From contig JALRKU010000243.1 of assembly GCA_023254755.1 (NCBI GenBank), forward strand, positions 1 to 5,362: DNA of 5,362 nucleotides. The letters run 5' to 3'. Below are positions 1-5,362 of the stretch, one piece after another. The notes beneath the pieces are model-generated. The model made no database searches. It worked only from the letters and a program-made list of their open reading frames with translations, and was not told the origin of the DNA. Numbering within the stretch: the first letter of the stretch is position 1; each line of letters opens with the position of its first letter. Made by a program: the position numbers and the translations under genes. The stretch comes from Aeromicrobium sp. (lineage in GTDB: Bacteria; Actinomycetota; Actinomycetes; Propionibacteriales; Nocardioidaceae).

Positions 1-20
1 GTGCGCTTGACGAGGGAAAT

Positions 21-36
21 TCACTGCGCCCAGTGA
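21..36 (-). repeat. Short inverted repeat, second hairpin of a possible tandem terminator
   Basis: Arms TCACTG (21-26) and CAGTGA (31-36) with a 4-base loop form a perfect 6-bp stem. On the minus strand the stem is followed by ATTT, a short T-rich stretch. It sits 4 bases beyond the 41-60 palindrome in the direction of minus-strand transcription, so the two may work as a double terminator for the pyruvyl transferase-DUF885 transcript. The rest of 1-93 contains no supported gene. Confidence 0.35.
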
Positions 37-40
37 CGGA

Positions 41-60
41 TTACCCGGCCGGCCGGGTAA
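41..60. terminator. Perfect 20-base palindrome, candidate terminator after the DUF885 gene
   Basis: TTACCCGGCC is followed directly by its exact reverse complement GGCCGGGTAA. In RNA it can fold as an 8-bp GC-rich stem with a 4-base loop. It lies 33 bases past the DUF885 stop codon (minus strand) and has no U-run on either side, so it would be a tail-less, high-GC type terminator. Being symmetric it could act on both strands, including on any gene arriving from the left of the window. A protein-binding operator is an alternative. Confidence 0.42.
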
Positions 61-93
61 ACCGCCATGGCCCCCGGGGGCGGCCGGCGGGCG

Positions 94-1737
94 TCAGAGC
101 AGGTGGTCGCGGAGGGTGCCCATGCCGACGGAGCCGACGGACAGGGCCCGCCGGTGGAACTCCCTGAGGTCGTCGCCGTGGGCGCGCGTCCAGTCGTCGC
201 GCAGCCGCTCCCACAGGCGCTGCCCGACCTTGTACGACGGCGCCTGGCCGGCCCAGCCGAGGTAGCGGTTGACCTCGAACCGCACGAACGGCGCGTTCAT
301 CGAGACGTGCTGCGCCATGAACCCGAAGGCGTCGTCGCCCGTCCACGTGCCGGAGCCGTCGGGCTTGGGCAGCCCCAGGTGCACCCCGAGGTCGAGCACG
401 ACGCGCGCGGCGCGCATGCGCTGGCCGTCGAGCATGCCCAGGCGGTCCGCCGGTGCGTCGAGGTAGCCGAGGTCGGCCATGAGTCGCTCCGCGTAGAGCG
501 CCCAGCCCTCCCCGTGGCCGGAGTTCCACGACAGCCGCCGCCAACCGTTGAGCTCGGCGCGGTTCGCCACGGCGAGCCCCAGCTGGAGATGGTGGCCGGG
601 CACGCCCTCGTGGTAGACGGTCGTGAGCTCGCGCCAGGCGTCGAACTCGGTGACGCCCTCCGGGACGCTCCACCACATGCGGCCGGGTCGCGTGAAGTCC
701 TCGCTCGGCGGCGTGTAGTAGATGCCGCCGTCCTGGGTGGGGGCGATCCGGCACTCGAGGGTGCGCATCGACGCGGGGATGTCGAAGTGGGTGTGGCCCA
801 GCTCGTCGACCGTGCAATCGCTCGTGGTCTGCATCCAGGCCTGGAGCGCGTCGGTGCCGTGGAGGACCCGTGCCGGGTCGGCGTCGAGGGCCGCGATCGC
901 CTCGGCGACGCCGCTCGCGCCGGGCACGATCTCGCGGGCGACGCGCTCCTGCTCCTCGACCATGCGGGCGAGCTCCTCGACGCCCCACGCGTAGGTCTCG
1001 TCGAGGTCGATCGTGGCGCCGACGAAGAGCCGCGAGGCCAGGGCGTAGTGGTCGCGACCGACCGCGTCGGCCTCGGGTGCGTGCGGTGCGAGCTCGTCGG
1101 CCAGGAACCGGGCGAGGCCCGCGTACGCGCCGGCCGCGACCCGCGCGCCCTGCTCGAGGTCGGCGGCGGCCGCTGTGTCGGAGCCCTGGCGGGCCAGGCC
1201 GGCGAAGAACCCGTCCGGCGCCGCGAGACGCTGGGCCTGCGTCACGATCTCGCGGACCTGGCGGATCGCCGGCACGTTGCCCGACGTGACGCCGGCGCGC
1301 AGCGCCTCGACGTAGCCGTCCATCGCGGCCGGGAGCCTGGTGAGGCGTCGGGCGATCGTGGCCCAGTCGTCGTCGGTGTCGGTCGGCATCAGGTCGAACA
1401 CCTCGCGCAGGCCCTGTGCGGGTGACGCGATGACGTTGAGGTCGCGCTGCCAGAACCCGGCGTCGTGGGTCTGCAGCTGCAGCTCGATCGTGCGCTCGAG
1501 CTCGGACAGGGTCACCTGGTCGACGACGTCGGCGGGCTCGGCCGCGCGCACCTTGGCGAGCGTGGCGCGCGCCGCGTCGGCACCGCCCTGGGCGCCGTCG
1601 GGGGACAGGTCGGAGTACTCGGCGAGGTCGCCGGAGCGGCCCAGGTGCACCCGGAGCTCGGGGGTCAGCTCGACCTGGCGGTCCAGCCACTCCTCGGCCA
1701 GGGCGTCGACGGCGGTGGGTTGGCGCGCGGTGTCCAC
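94..1737 (-). CDS. DUF885 family protein, probable zinc-dependent peptidase
   Basis: A 547-residue protein that matches the DUF885 family along its whole length. The hallmark is the segment HEGVPGHH at residues 376-383, followed by EGWALYAE at 410-417. This is the arrangement expected of a metallopeptidase-like site, with His376, Glu377, His382/His383 and a downstream Glu as candidate metal ligands or catalytic residues. Other family-like blocks are IYYTPPSEDF (339-348), MWWSVPEG (354-361) and RYLGWAGQAPSYKVG (491-505). The N-terminus has no signal peptide or membrane segment, so a cytoplasmic location is likely. The start is GTG (1735-1737) with no clear Shine-Dalgarno sequence. It is preferred because the next internal Met is residue 139, and the segment around ALAEEWLDRQVELTPE (12-27) fits the usual N-terminal helix. 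The gene begins 9 bases after the upstream pyruvyl transferase stop, suggesting one transcript. Family membership is secure; peptidase activity and substrate are inferred. Confidence 0.93.
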   Translation of the reverse strand: MDTARQPTAVDALAEEWLDRQVELTPELRVHLGRSGDLAEYSDLSPDGAQGGADAARATLAKVRAAEPADVVDQVTLSELERTIELQLQTHDAGFWQRDLNVIASPAQGLREVFDLMPTDTDDDWATIARRLTRLPAAMDGYVEALRAGVTSGNVPAIRQVREIVTQAQRLAAPDGFFAGLARQGSDTAAAADLEQGARVAAGAYAGLARFLADELAPHAPEADAVGRDHYALASRLFVGATIDLDETYAWGVEELARMVEEQERVAREIVPGASGVAEAIAALDADPARVLHGTDALQAWMQTTSDCTVDELGHTHFDIPASMRTLECRIAPTQDGGIYYTPPSEDFTRPGRMWWSVPEGVTEFDAWRELTTVYHEGVPGHHLQLGLAVANRAELNGWRRLSWNSGHGEGWALYAERLMADLGYLDAPADRLGMLDGQRMRAARVVLDLGVHLGLPKPDGSGTWTGDDAFGFMAQHVSMNAPFVRFEVNRYLGWAGQAPSYKVGQRLWERLRDDWTRAHGDDLREFHRRALSVGSVGMGTLRDHLL

Positions 1738-1746
1738 CCGGCGAGA

Positions 1747-3270
1747 CTACGCCGCGTCGCGGCGCAGCCCGACGAGGCGCAGGAGGCGCTGCTTGAGGCG
1801 GCCGAGCCGCGGCCGCAACCGCGACTGCTCGAGCGCGATGACGCGCGCGTGCGTGGCGTCGAGCCGTTCGCGGGTGCGGTCGAGCTGCTTGCGCAGTGCC
1901 GCGTCGTCGCGGCGCAGCTGGGCGACCTTGCCGCGCAGCTCGGCGTCGCGGCGGGCGAAGCGGCTGCCGCCACCGGACCAGGTCGGGTGCTCGAACGGGT
2001 ACTGGTAGCGGTCGGCGTGCCGGGTGATGTCGAGGATCATGCCGTTGCGGATCCACTGCAGCCGGTCGGCGATCTCGCGGATGTCGGAGCCGAGCGGCTC
2101 GACCCGGCGCGGCAGCGTGACCGTCGCGAGGCGTGCGTCGAACTCCGGGTCGGCGCCGGCGGGGCCGTACCGGTGCTCGAGACCGTTGCGCTCGAGGAAC
2201 GCGACGTAGCGATCGAAGTTCTTGCCCATCGCCGCGTTGAACGGCGCCAGGTCGGTCGCCTCGTACAGCGCGTGCACGTCGATCGGCGCGTCGAACCGAG
2301 GCGTCTCGATCGAGGGCATCCGGTGGTACCGCGCCAGCTCGAGCGTGCGGGAGTCGTGGGCCAGCAGCATCGCGGGGGTGCCGGCGAGCAGCGCCGCGAC
2401 GTTGCCGTGGAAGCGGGTGCCGTACGCGAAGTCGCGCTCGGCGAGGAAGTCGTACCAGGTCCAGGTGTCGACGAACATCGCCTGTCGCCCCTGCCGGTAC
2501 AGCGGGTGGTCGAGGTGGACCGGCACGAGCGGGTCCTCCACGACGGGCTCGACCCCCCACAGCAGCAGGGCGAGGTCGCGCTTGTCCTGACCCAGGTAGA
2601 CCAGGTTCGGGTGGCGCTCGGCCTGCTCGGTCGCGAAGGCGCCGATCCCCGGCACCTCGGGCGTGAGGTTCAGCGCGAGCGGGCTGTCGTCGGTGAGTCG
2701 GTCGACCTTCTTGGTGACCGCGTGGTCACGGCCGTGCAGGTACAGCGAGGGGCAACCGATCACGTCGACCGCCGACGCGGGGAAGCCCAGCCGGACCAGG
2801 TGGTCGCGGGTGAACTCGCCGCGGACGCCGATCGACGCCGACCGCTCGAGCACCGCCGCGACGAACCGGCGGGTCGGCTCGTCGACCTCGTCGACCGCGT
2901 CGGTGGGCAGCGAGAGCGCCGCCTGGGACCCCACCCCGACCACGGTGACCGGGATGGTCAGCTGCTCGATCAGCTCGGTGAGGTTGCCGAGCGGTCGCAC
3001 GAAGTCGGGCCGGAACGCGTTGGCGAGCGGGACGACGAAGTGGTCGAACTCCTCGTTGATCCGTGCCGCGTCGTCGGGACCGGGCGGCTGGCGCTCGGAC
3101 AACGTGCCGTTCGACACCAGCTCGGCGCCGGGGGTCGAGAGGTGTCGCCACACGGCGTGCTGGAACAGGAAGTTCCCGCTGTTGCTGTTGAACACGTCCT
3201 GCGTGTACGTCGTCTCGGCCTTGACCGGGGTGAACGGGTCCTTGCCCGAGCGGATCAGCAACCGCGTCAT
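1747..3270 (-). CDS. Polysaccharide pyruvyl transferase family protein with C-terminal coiled coil
   Basis: A 507-residue protein whose first ~350 residues have the layout of the polysaccharide pyruvyl transferase fold (the CsaB/WcaK-type family). Visible blocks are a GTRFHGNVAALLAGTP motif at 284-299 with Arg286 and His288, the usual signature of this family; SIGVRGEFTRDHLVRLGF at 146-163; GCPSLYL at 172-178; and VTVVGVGSQ at 108-116, the end of a Rossmann-like strand. Known members transfer pyruvate from phosphoenolpyruvate to sugars of cell-surface or exported polysaccharides. The acceptor here cannot be told. Residues ~440-482 form a predicted coiled coil, followed by a basic tail (484-504). 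No signal peptide or membrane helix is seen. The ATG at 3270 gives a good family start, but no Shine-Dalgarno sequence is visible before it. No glycosyltransferase or capsule gene accompanies it in the window, so the true reaction is uncertain and some family members may not use pyruvate. Confidence 0.87.
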   Translation of the reverse strand: MTRLLIRSGKDPFTPVKAETTYTQDVFNSNSGNFLFQHAVWRHLSTPGAELVSNGTLSERQPPGPDDAARINEEFDHFVVPLANAFRPDFVRPLGNLTELIEQLTIPVTVVGVGSQAALSLPTDAVDEVDEPTRRFVAAVLERSASIGVRGEFTRDHLVRLGFPASAVDVIGCPSLYLHGRDHAVTKKVDRLTDDSPLALNLTPEVPGIGAFATEQAERHPNLVYLGQDKRDLALLLWGVEPVVEDPLVPVHLDHPLYRQGRQAMFVDTWTWYDFLAERDFAYGTRFHGNVAALLAGTPAMLLAHDSRTLELARYHRMPSIETPRFDAPIDVHALYEATDLAPFNAAMGKNFDRYVAFLERNGLEHRYGPAGADPEFDARLATVTLPRRVEPLGSDIREIADRLQWIRNGMILDITRHADRYQYPFEHPTWSGGGSRFARRDAELRGKVAQLRRDDAALRKQLDRTRERLDATHARVIALEQSRLRPRLGRLKQRLLRLVGLRRDAA

Positions 3271-3302
3271 GCCGGACAGTCTGGCATCACGAGGGGTGTG
3301 AT
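3271..3302. repeat. Two adjacent short inverted repeats in front of the pyruvyl transferase gene
   Basis: GCCGGAC-A-GTCTGGC (3271-3285; 7-base arms, one G/T mismatch) directly abuts the start codon of the minus-strand pyruvyl transferase gene. It is followed by ATCAC-N7-GTGAT (3286-3302). They occupy the place where a ribosome binding site or operator of that gene would be, and no Shine-Dalgarno sequence is seen there. They may be leader hairpins, an operator or chance in GC-rich DNA. Confidence 0.25.
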
Positions 3303-3322
3303 CGAGTCCATAGGTCCGTCCC

Positions 3323-3351
3323 CTGGCGCCCGACGTCCACCGGACTACGAT
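3323..3351 (+). promoter_or_regulatory. Candidate housekeeping promoter of the DUF2520-panC-panD operon
   Basis: TACGAT at 3346-3351 fits the actinobacterial sigma-70-type -10 element (TAnnnT). A weak -35-like CTGGCG at 3323-3328 lies 17 bases upstream of it. Transcription would begin near 3358, leaving a leader of about 50 bases before the ATG at 3411. The -10 match and position are good and the -35 match is poor (three of six bases of TTGACA). I see no operator or riboswitch fold in the leader. This is a motif-based prediction only. Confidence 0.42.
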
Positions 3352-3394
3352 GGAGGCGTCAAGGAAGTCTGGTACCCGCTCGCGGGACTGGAAC

Positions 3395-3401
3395 GGAAAG
3401 G
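3395..3401 (+). promoter_or_regulatory. Ribosome binding site of the DUF2520 gene
   Basis: GGAAAGG with a 9-base spacer to the ATG at 3411. It decides the start in favour of 3411 over the internal GTG at 3441, which has no comparable purine-rich sequence in front of it. Confidence 0.65.
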
Positions 3402-3410
3402 CAACGCGAC

Positions 3411-4346
3411 ATGTCGCACCCTGTTTCCTCGCGCCCGTCCGTGGGCTCGTCTGTCGGTCCCTCCGTCGGCATCGTCGGCGCCGGCCGGGTCGGCGCCGTG
3501 CTCGCCGCGCGGCTGCGGGCTGCCGGCCACGACGTCGTCGGCGTCTCGGGCTCGTCGCCGGCCTCGCGCCTGCGCATCGAGACGCTGCTCCCGGGCGTCG
3601 CGATCCTCGCGCCGCCCGACGTCGTGCGCTCGGCCGACGTCGTGCTGCTCGCGGTGCCCGACGACCACCTGGTCGCGGTCGCCGAGGAGCTGGCGGCCGT
3701 TGCCCGCCGGGGCCAGGTGGTCGCCCACACGAGCGGTCGGCACGGCCTCGACGCCCTGGCGGCGTTCCGCCGGGTCGGGGTGCGCACGCTCGCGCTGCAC
3801 CCGGCCATGACGTTCACCGGCACCGACGTCGACCTCGACCGCTCGGCCGTCTTCGGCGTCACGGCGGACGAGGCCGACCGCGCGATCGCCGAGTCGCTGG
3901 TCGCCGACCTGGGCGGCAGTGCGATGTGGGTCGCCGAGGCCGACCGCGCCCTGTACCACTCGGCCCTGGCCCATGGCGCGAACCATCTCGTCACGCTCGT
4001 CGCGCAGTCGATGGACCTGCTGCGCGCCTCGGGTGCTGCCGACCCGGCCGCCGTGCTCCGTCCGCTGCTCTCGGCCGCCCTCGACAACGCACTGGCGTAC
4101 GGCGACGCCGCGTTGACCGGACCGGTCGTCCGCGGCGACGTCACCACGGTGCGCGCCCACCTCGACGCGTTCGACGCCGCCGACGTGCCGTCGGCGACCG
4201 TCGACACCTACACGACGCTGGCGCGGGCCACCGCGGGTCGCGCCGAGGCCGACGGCCGGCTGTCCGCCACCGCCGCCGCAGGCATCCGCTCGGCCCTCGA
4301 CGAGGCCGACTGGGACACGCTGGCCGAGATCGCCGCGGGATTCTGA
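3411..4346 (+). CDS. Rossmann-like and DUF2520 domain-containing putative oxidoreductase
   Basis: A 311-residue two-domain protein. An N-terminal Rossmann domain begins at residue ~19 with GIVGAGRVG (20-28, a GxGxxG dinucleotide-binding loop), continues through the strand ADVVLLAVPDDHL (75-87) and VVAHTSG (103-109), and ends near HPAMTFTG (130-137). The C-terminal helical DUF2520 domain shows YHSALAHGANHL (182-193) and TGPVVRGD (236-243). The architecture resembles 6-phosphogluconate dehydrogenase-like and ketopantoate reductase enzymes, in which a Rossmann domain binds NAD(P) and an all-helical domain closes the active site. No function is proven from the sequence. It is first in a tight operon with panC and panD, which points to pantothenate synthesis; reduction of ketopantoate to pantoate is the attractive hypothesis. 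The ATG at 3411 is chosen because GGAAAGG lies 9 bases upstream. The first ~18 residues are a Ser/Val/Gly-rich extension, and a GTG at 3441 is a less likely alternative start. Confidence 0.92.
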   Translation: MSHPVSSRPSVGSSVGPSVGIVGAGRVGAVLAARLRAAGHDVVGVSGSSPASRLRIETLLPGVAILAPPDVVRSADVVLLAVPDDHLVAVAEELAAVARRGQVVAHTSGRHGLDALAAFRRVGVRTLALHPAMTFTGTDVDLDRSAVFGVTADEADRAIAESLVADLGGSAMWVAEADRALYHSALAHGANHLVTLVAQSMDLLRASGAADPAAVLRPLLSAALDNALAYGDAALTGPVVRGDVTTVRAHLDAFDAADVPSATVDTYTTLARATAGRAEADGRLSATAAAGIRSALDEADWDTLAEIAAGF

Positions 4347-5179
4347 TGTCCACGATCCAGGTCGTGCGCACGCGCGACGAGCTCTTCGCCGCCCTCAAGG
4401 GCGCTGATCGCACCGTGCTGGTCCCCACGATGGGCGCCCTCCACGACGGGCATGAGTCCCTCCTTCGTCACGCGCGCCCGCTGGGCGACCGCCTGGTCGC
4501 GTCGGTGTTCGTCAACCCGACGCAGTTCGCACCGGGCGAGGACCTCGATGCGTACCCGCGCACCTTCGACGCCGACCTGGCGCGGTGCGAGGCTGCCGGC
4601 GTCGACGTCGTGTTCGCGCCCGACGTCGCCACGATGTACCCGCTCGGGCTCGACGGCACCGTCACGGTCGATCCCGGTCCGTTGGGAGCGGTCCTCGAGG
4701 GTGCCCAGCGACCCACCCACTTCCGCGGCGTGCTGACGGTCGTCGCCAAGCTGTTCGGCCTGGTCCGTCCCGACGTCGCCGTGTTCGGCGAGAAGGACTA
4801 CCAGCAGCTCGTGCTCATCCGGCAGATGGCGGCCGAGCTGGCGCTCGGCGTCGACGTCGTCGGCTGCCCCGCGGTCCGCGAGGACGACGGCCTCGCGATG
4901 AGCTCGCGCAACGTCTACCTGGGTCCCGACGAGCGACGGCGCGCCACGGTGCTCAGCCGTGCACTCCGCGCCGGCGCCGACGCAGGCCCCGACGGACCCG
5001 ACGCCGTGCTGGCCGCGGCGCACGCCGTCTTCGCCGCCGAGGGCGTCGAGCCCGACTACGTGGCCCTGACGTCGCCCGAGCTGGGCGAGCCCGTCCCCGG
5101 CGAGGCGCGGCTGCTGACCGCGGCCCGCGTCGGCACCCCCCGACTTCTCGACAACGTCCCCGTCACGCTAGGAGCCTGA
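4346..5179 (+). CDS. panC: Pantothenate synthetase (pantoate--beta-alanine ligase)
   Basis: PanC condenses D-pantoate with beta-alanine, using ATP through a pantoyl-adenylate intermediate, to form pantothenate in the cytoplasm. The 277-residue length is normal (E. coli PanC is about 283). All key blocks are present in order: PTMGALHDGH at 27-36, the HIGH-type nucleotide-binding motif with His33 and His36; FVNPTQF at 55-61 (Asn57 and Gln60 contact pantoate in characterised homologues); HFRGVLTVV at 125-133; FGEKDYQQ at 147-154 with Lys150, Asp151 and Gln154; and MSSRN at 185-189 with Ser186/Ser187 and Arg188. Its ATG overlaps the TGA of the DUF2520 gene by one base (TGATG, 4344-4348), so translation is probably coupled. 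The reading frame is open far upstream to 3350, but that extension is antifunctional overlap with the DUF2520 gene and carries no PanC homology. panD follows after 2 bases. Confidence 0.98.
   Translation: MSTIQVVRTRDELFAALKGADRTVLVPTMGALHDGHESLLRHARPLGDRLVASVFVNPTQFAPGEDLDAYPRTFDADLARCEAAGVDVVFAPDVATMYPLGLDGTVTVDPGPLGAVLEGAQRPTHFRGVLTVVAKLFGLVRPDVAVFGEKDYQQLVLIRQMAAELALGVDVVGCPAVREDDGLAMSSRNVYLGPDERRRATVLSRALRAGADAGPDGPDAVLAAAHAVFAAEGVEPDYVALTSPELGEPVPGEARLLTAARVGTPRLLDNVPVTLGA
5170..5174 (+). promoter_or_regulatory. Ribosome binding site of panD, inside the end of panC
   Basis: AGGAG lies in the last codons of panC with a 7-base spacer to the panD ATG at 5182. It supports this start over the in-frame ATGs at 5194 and 5197 and suggests panD can be initiated independently as well as by coupling to panC. 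Confidence 0.7.
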
Positions 5180-5181
5180 CC

Positions 5182-5362
5182 ATGCTGCGCACCATGATGA
5201 AGTCCAAGATCCACCGCGCCACCGTGACGCAGGCCGACCTGCACTACGTCGGCTCGGTCACGGTCGACGCCGACCTGCTCGACGCCGCCAACCTGATCCC
5301 CGGCGAGCAGGTGCACATCGTCGACATCGACAACGGCGCCCGCCTCGTCACGTACGTCATCG
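5182..5362 (+). CDS. panD: Aspartate 1-decarboxylase precursor, 3' end cut off by window
   Basis: PanD decarboxylates L-aspartate to beta-alanine, the co-substrate of PanC. It is made as an inactive proenzyme that cleaves itself between Gly24 and Ser25, turning Ser25 into the pyruvoyl cofactor; the active form is a tetramer. The 60 complete residues seen here contain the cleavage site in YVGSVTVDAD (Gly24-Ser25) and the residues known to shape the active site: Lys9, His11, Tyr22, Arg54, Thr57 and Tyr58. About half of the protein (family length roughly 115-140 residues) lies beyond the window. The ATG at 5182 is supported by AGGAG 7 bases upstream and by the typical N-terminus MLRTM; Met5 and Met6 are in-frame but would remove conserved start residues. 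It lies 2 bases after the panC stop, in the same operon. Nothing suggests it is broken; the truncation is only the window edge. Confidence 0.97.
   Translation, partial: MLRTMMKSKIHRATVTQADLHYVGSVTVDADLLDAANLIPGEQVHIVDIDNGARLVTYVI

Noticed and set aside
7..12. TTGACG as a plus-strand -35 element
   Set aside because: No -10 hexamer lies 16-19 bases downstream and no plus-strand gene follows before 3411.
1..36. Possible C-terminus of a plus-strand gene entering from the left, with TGA at 34-36
   Set aside because: Only 11 codons are visible and they match nothing I recognise. The stop falls inside an inverted repeat, so a gene end cannot be supported from this window.
67..1425. A 452-codon plus-strand frame antisense to the DUF885 gene
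   Set aside because: It mirrors the codon structure of the real gene opposite, and has no motif, promoter or ribosome site.
41..2560. An 839-codon open frame on the minus strand crossing both the DUF885 and pyruvyl transferase genes
   Set aside because: It is rich in Arg, Pro and Ala with no recognisable motifs, and lies in a different frame over two genes with clear family motifs. It is a typical stop-poor shadow frame in GC-rich DNA.
1465..3810. A 781-codon open frame on the plus strand antisense to the pyruvyl transferase and running into the DUF2520 gene
   Set aside because: Its composition is low-complexity Arg/Val/Gly/Glu, it has no domain signature, and it crosses a divergent promoter region. 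It is a shadow frame.
3345..4160. Minus-strand open frames of about 270-280 codons opposite the DUF2520 gene, and similar frames opposite panC (4208-5023)
   Set aside because: They are antisense shadows without motifs. The sense-strand genes are unambiguous.
3350..4345. A long in-frame N-terminal extension of panC beginning at 3350, giving a 609-residue protein
   Set aside because: The extension is an Arg/Pro-rich shadow of the DUF2520 gene, its ATG overlaps the predicted -10 element, and PanC homology begins exactly at the ATG at 4346.

Overview
This is a GC-rich stretch (roughly 70% GC by eye) of a bacterial chromosome. It most likely comes from a high-GC actinobacterium: codon third positions are almost always G or C, proteins are rich in Ala, Arg, Val and Asp, and a DUF2520 gene directly precedes panC and panD, an arrangement I recall from mycobacteria and related actinobacteria. 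A Nocardioides/Aeromicrobium-like organism is a guess from the style of the PanD and PanC sequences. The sequence alone does not fix the genus.

The window holds two divergent gene groups separated by a 140-base intergenic region (3271-3410). On the minus strand, reading leftward, a polysaccharide pyruvyl transferase family protein (1747-3270) is followed after 9 bases by a DUF885 zinc-peptidase-like protein (94-1737, GTG start). The pair is probably co-transcribed. Downstream of it, positions 1-93 contain no supported gene but are dense in inverted repeats: 21-36, a perfect 20-base palindrome at 41-60, and 70-81. This looks like a transcription end.

On the plus strand, reading rightward, a Rossmann-fold/DUF2520 protein (3411-4346), panC (4346-5179) and the start of panD (5182 to beyond the window end) form a tight operon. 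The first two overlap by one base (TGATG) and the last two are 2 bases apart. PanD makes beta-alanine from aspartate and PanC joins beta-alanine to pantoate to give pantothenate, so the operon supplies vitamin B5 and hence coenzyme A. The DUF2520 protein resembles the 6-phosphogluconate dehydrogenase/ketopantoate reductase type of two-domain dehydrogenase. By position it is a candidate for the ketopantoate-to-pantoate step, but this is inference. A plausible promoter (TACGAT -10 at 3346-3351) and a good ribosome binding site lie in front of the operon.

I saw no RNA gene, insertion sequence, CRISPR array or prophage signature. The window reads as ordinary core-genome sequence. The least explained items are the DUF2520 protein, the coiled-coil tail on the pyruvyl transferase and the cluster of palindromes at the left edge.
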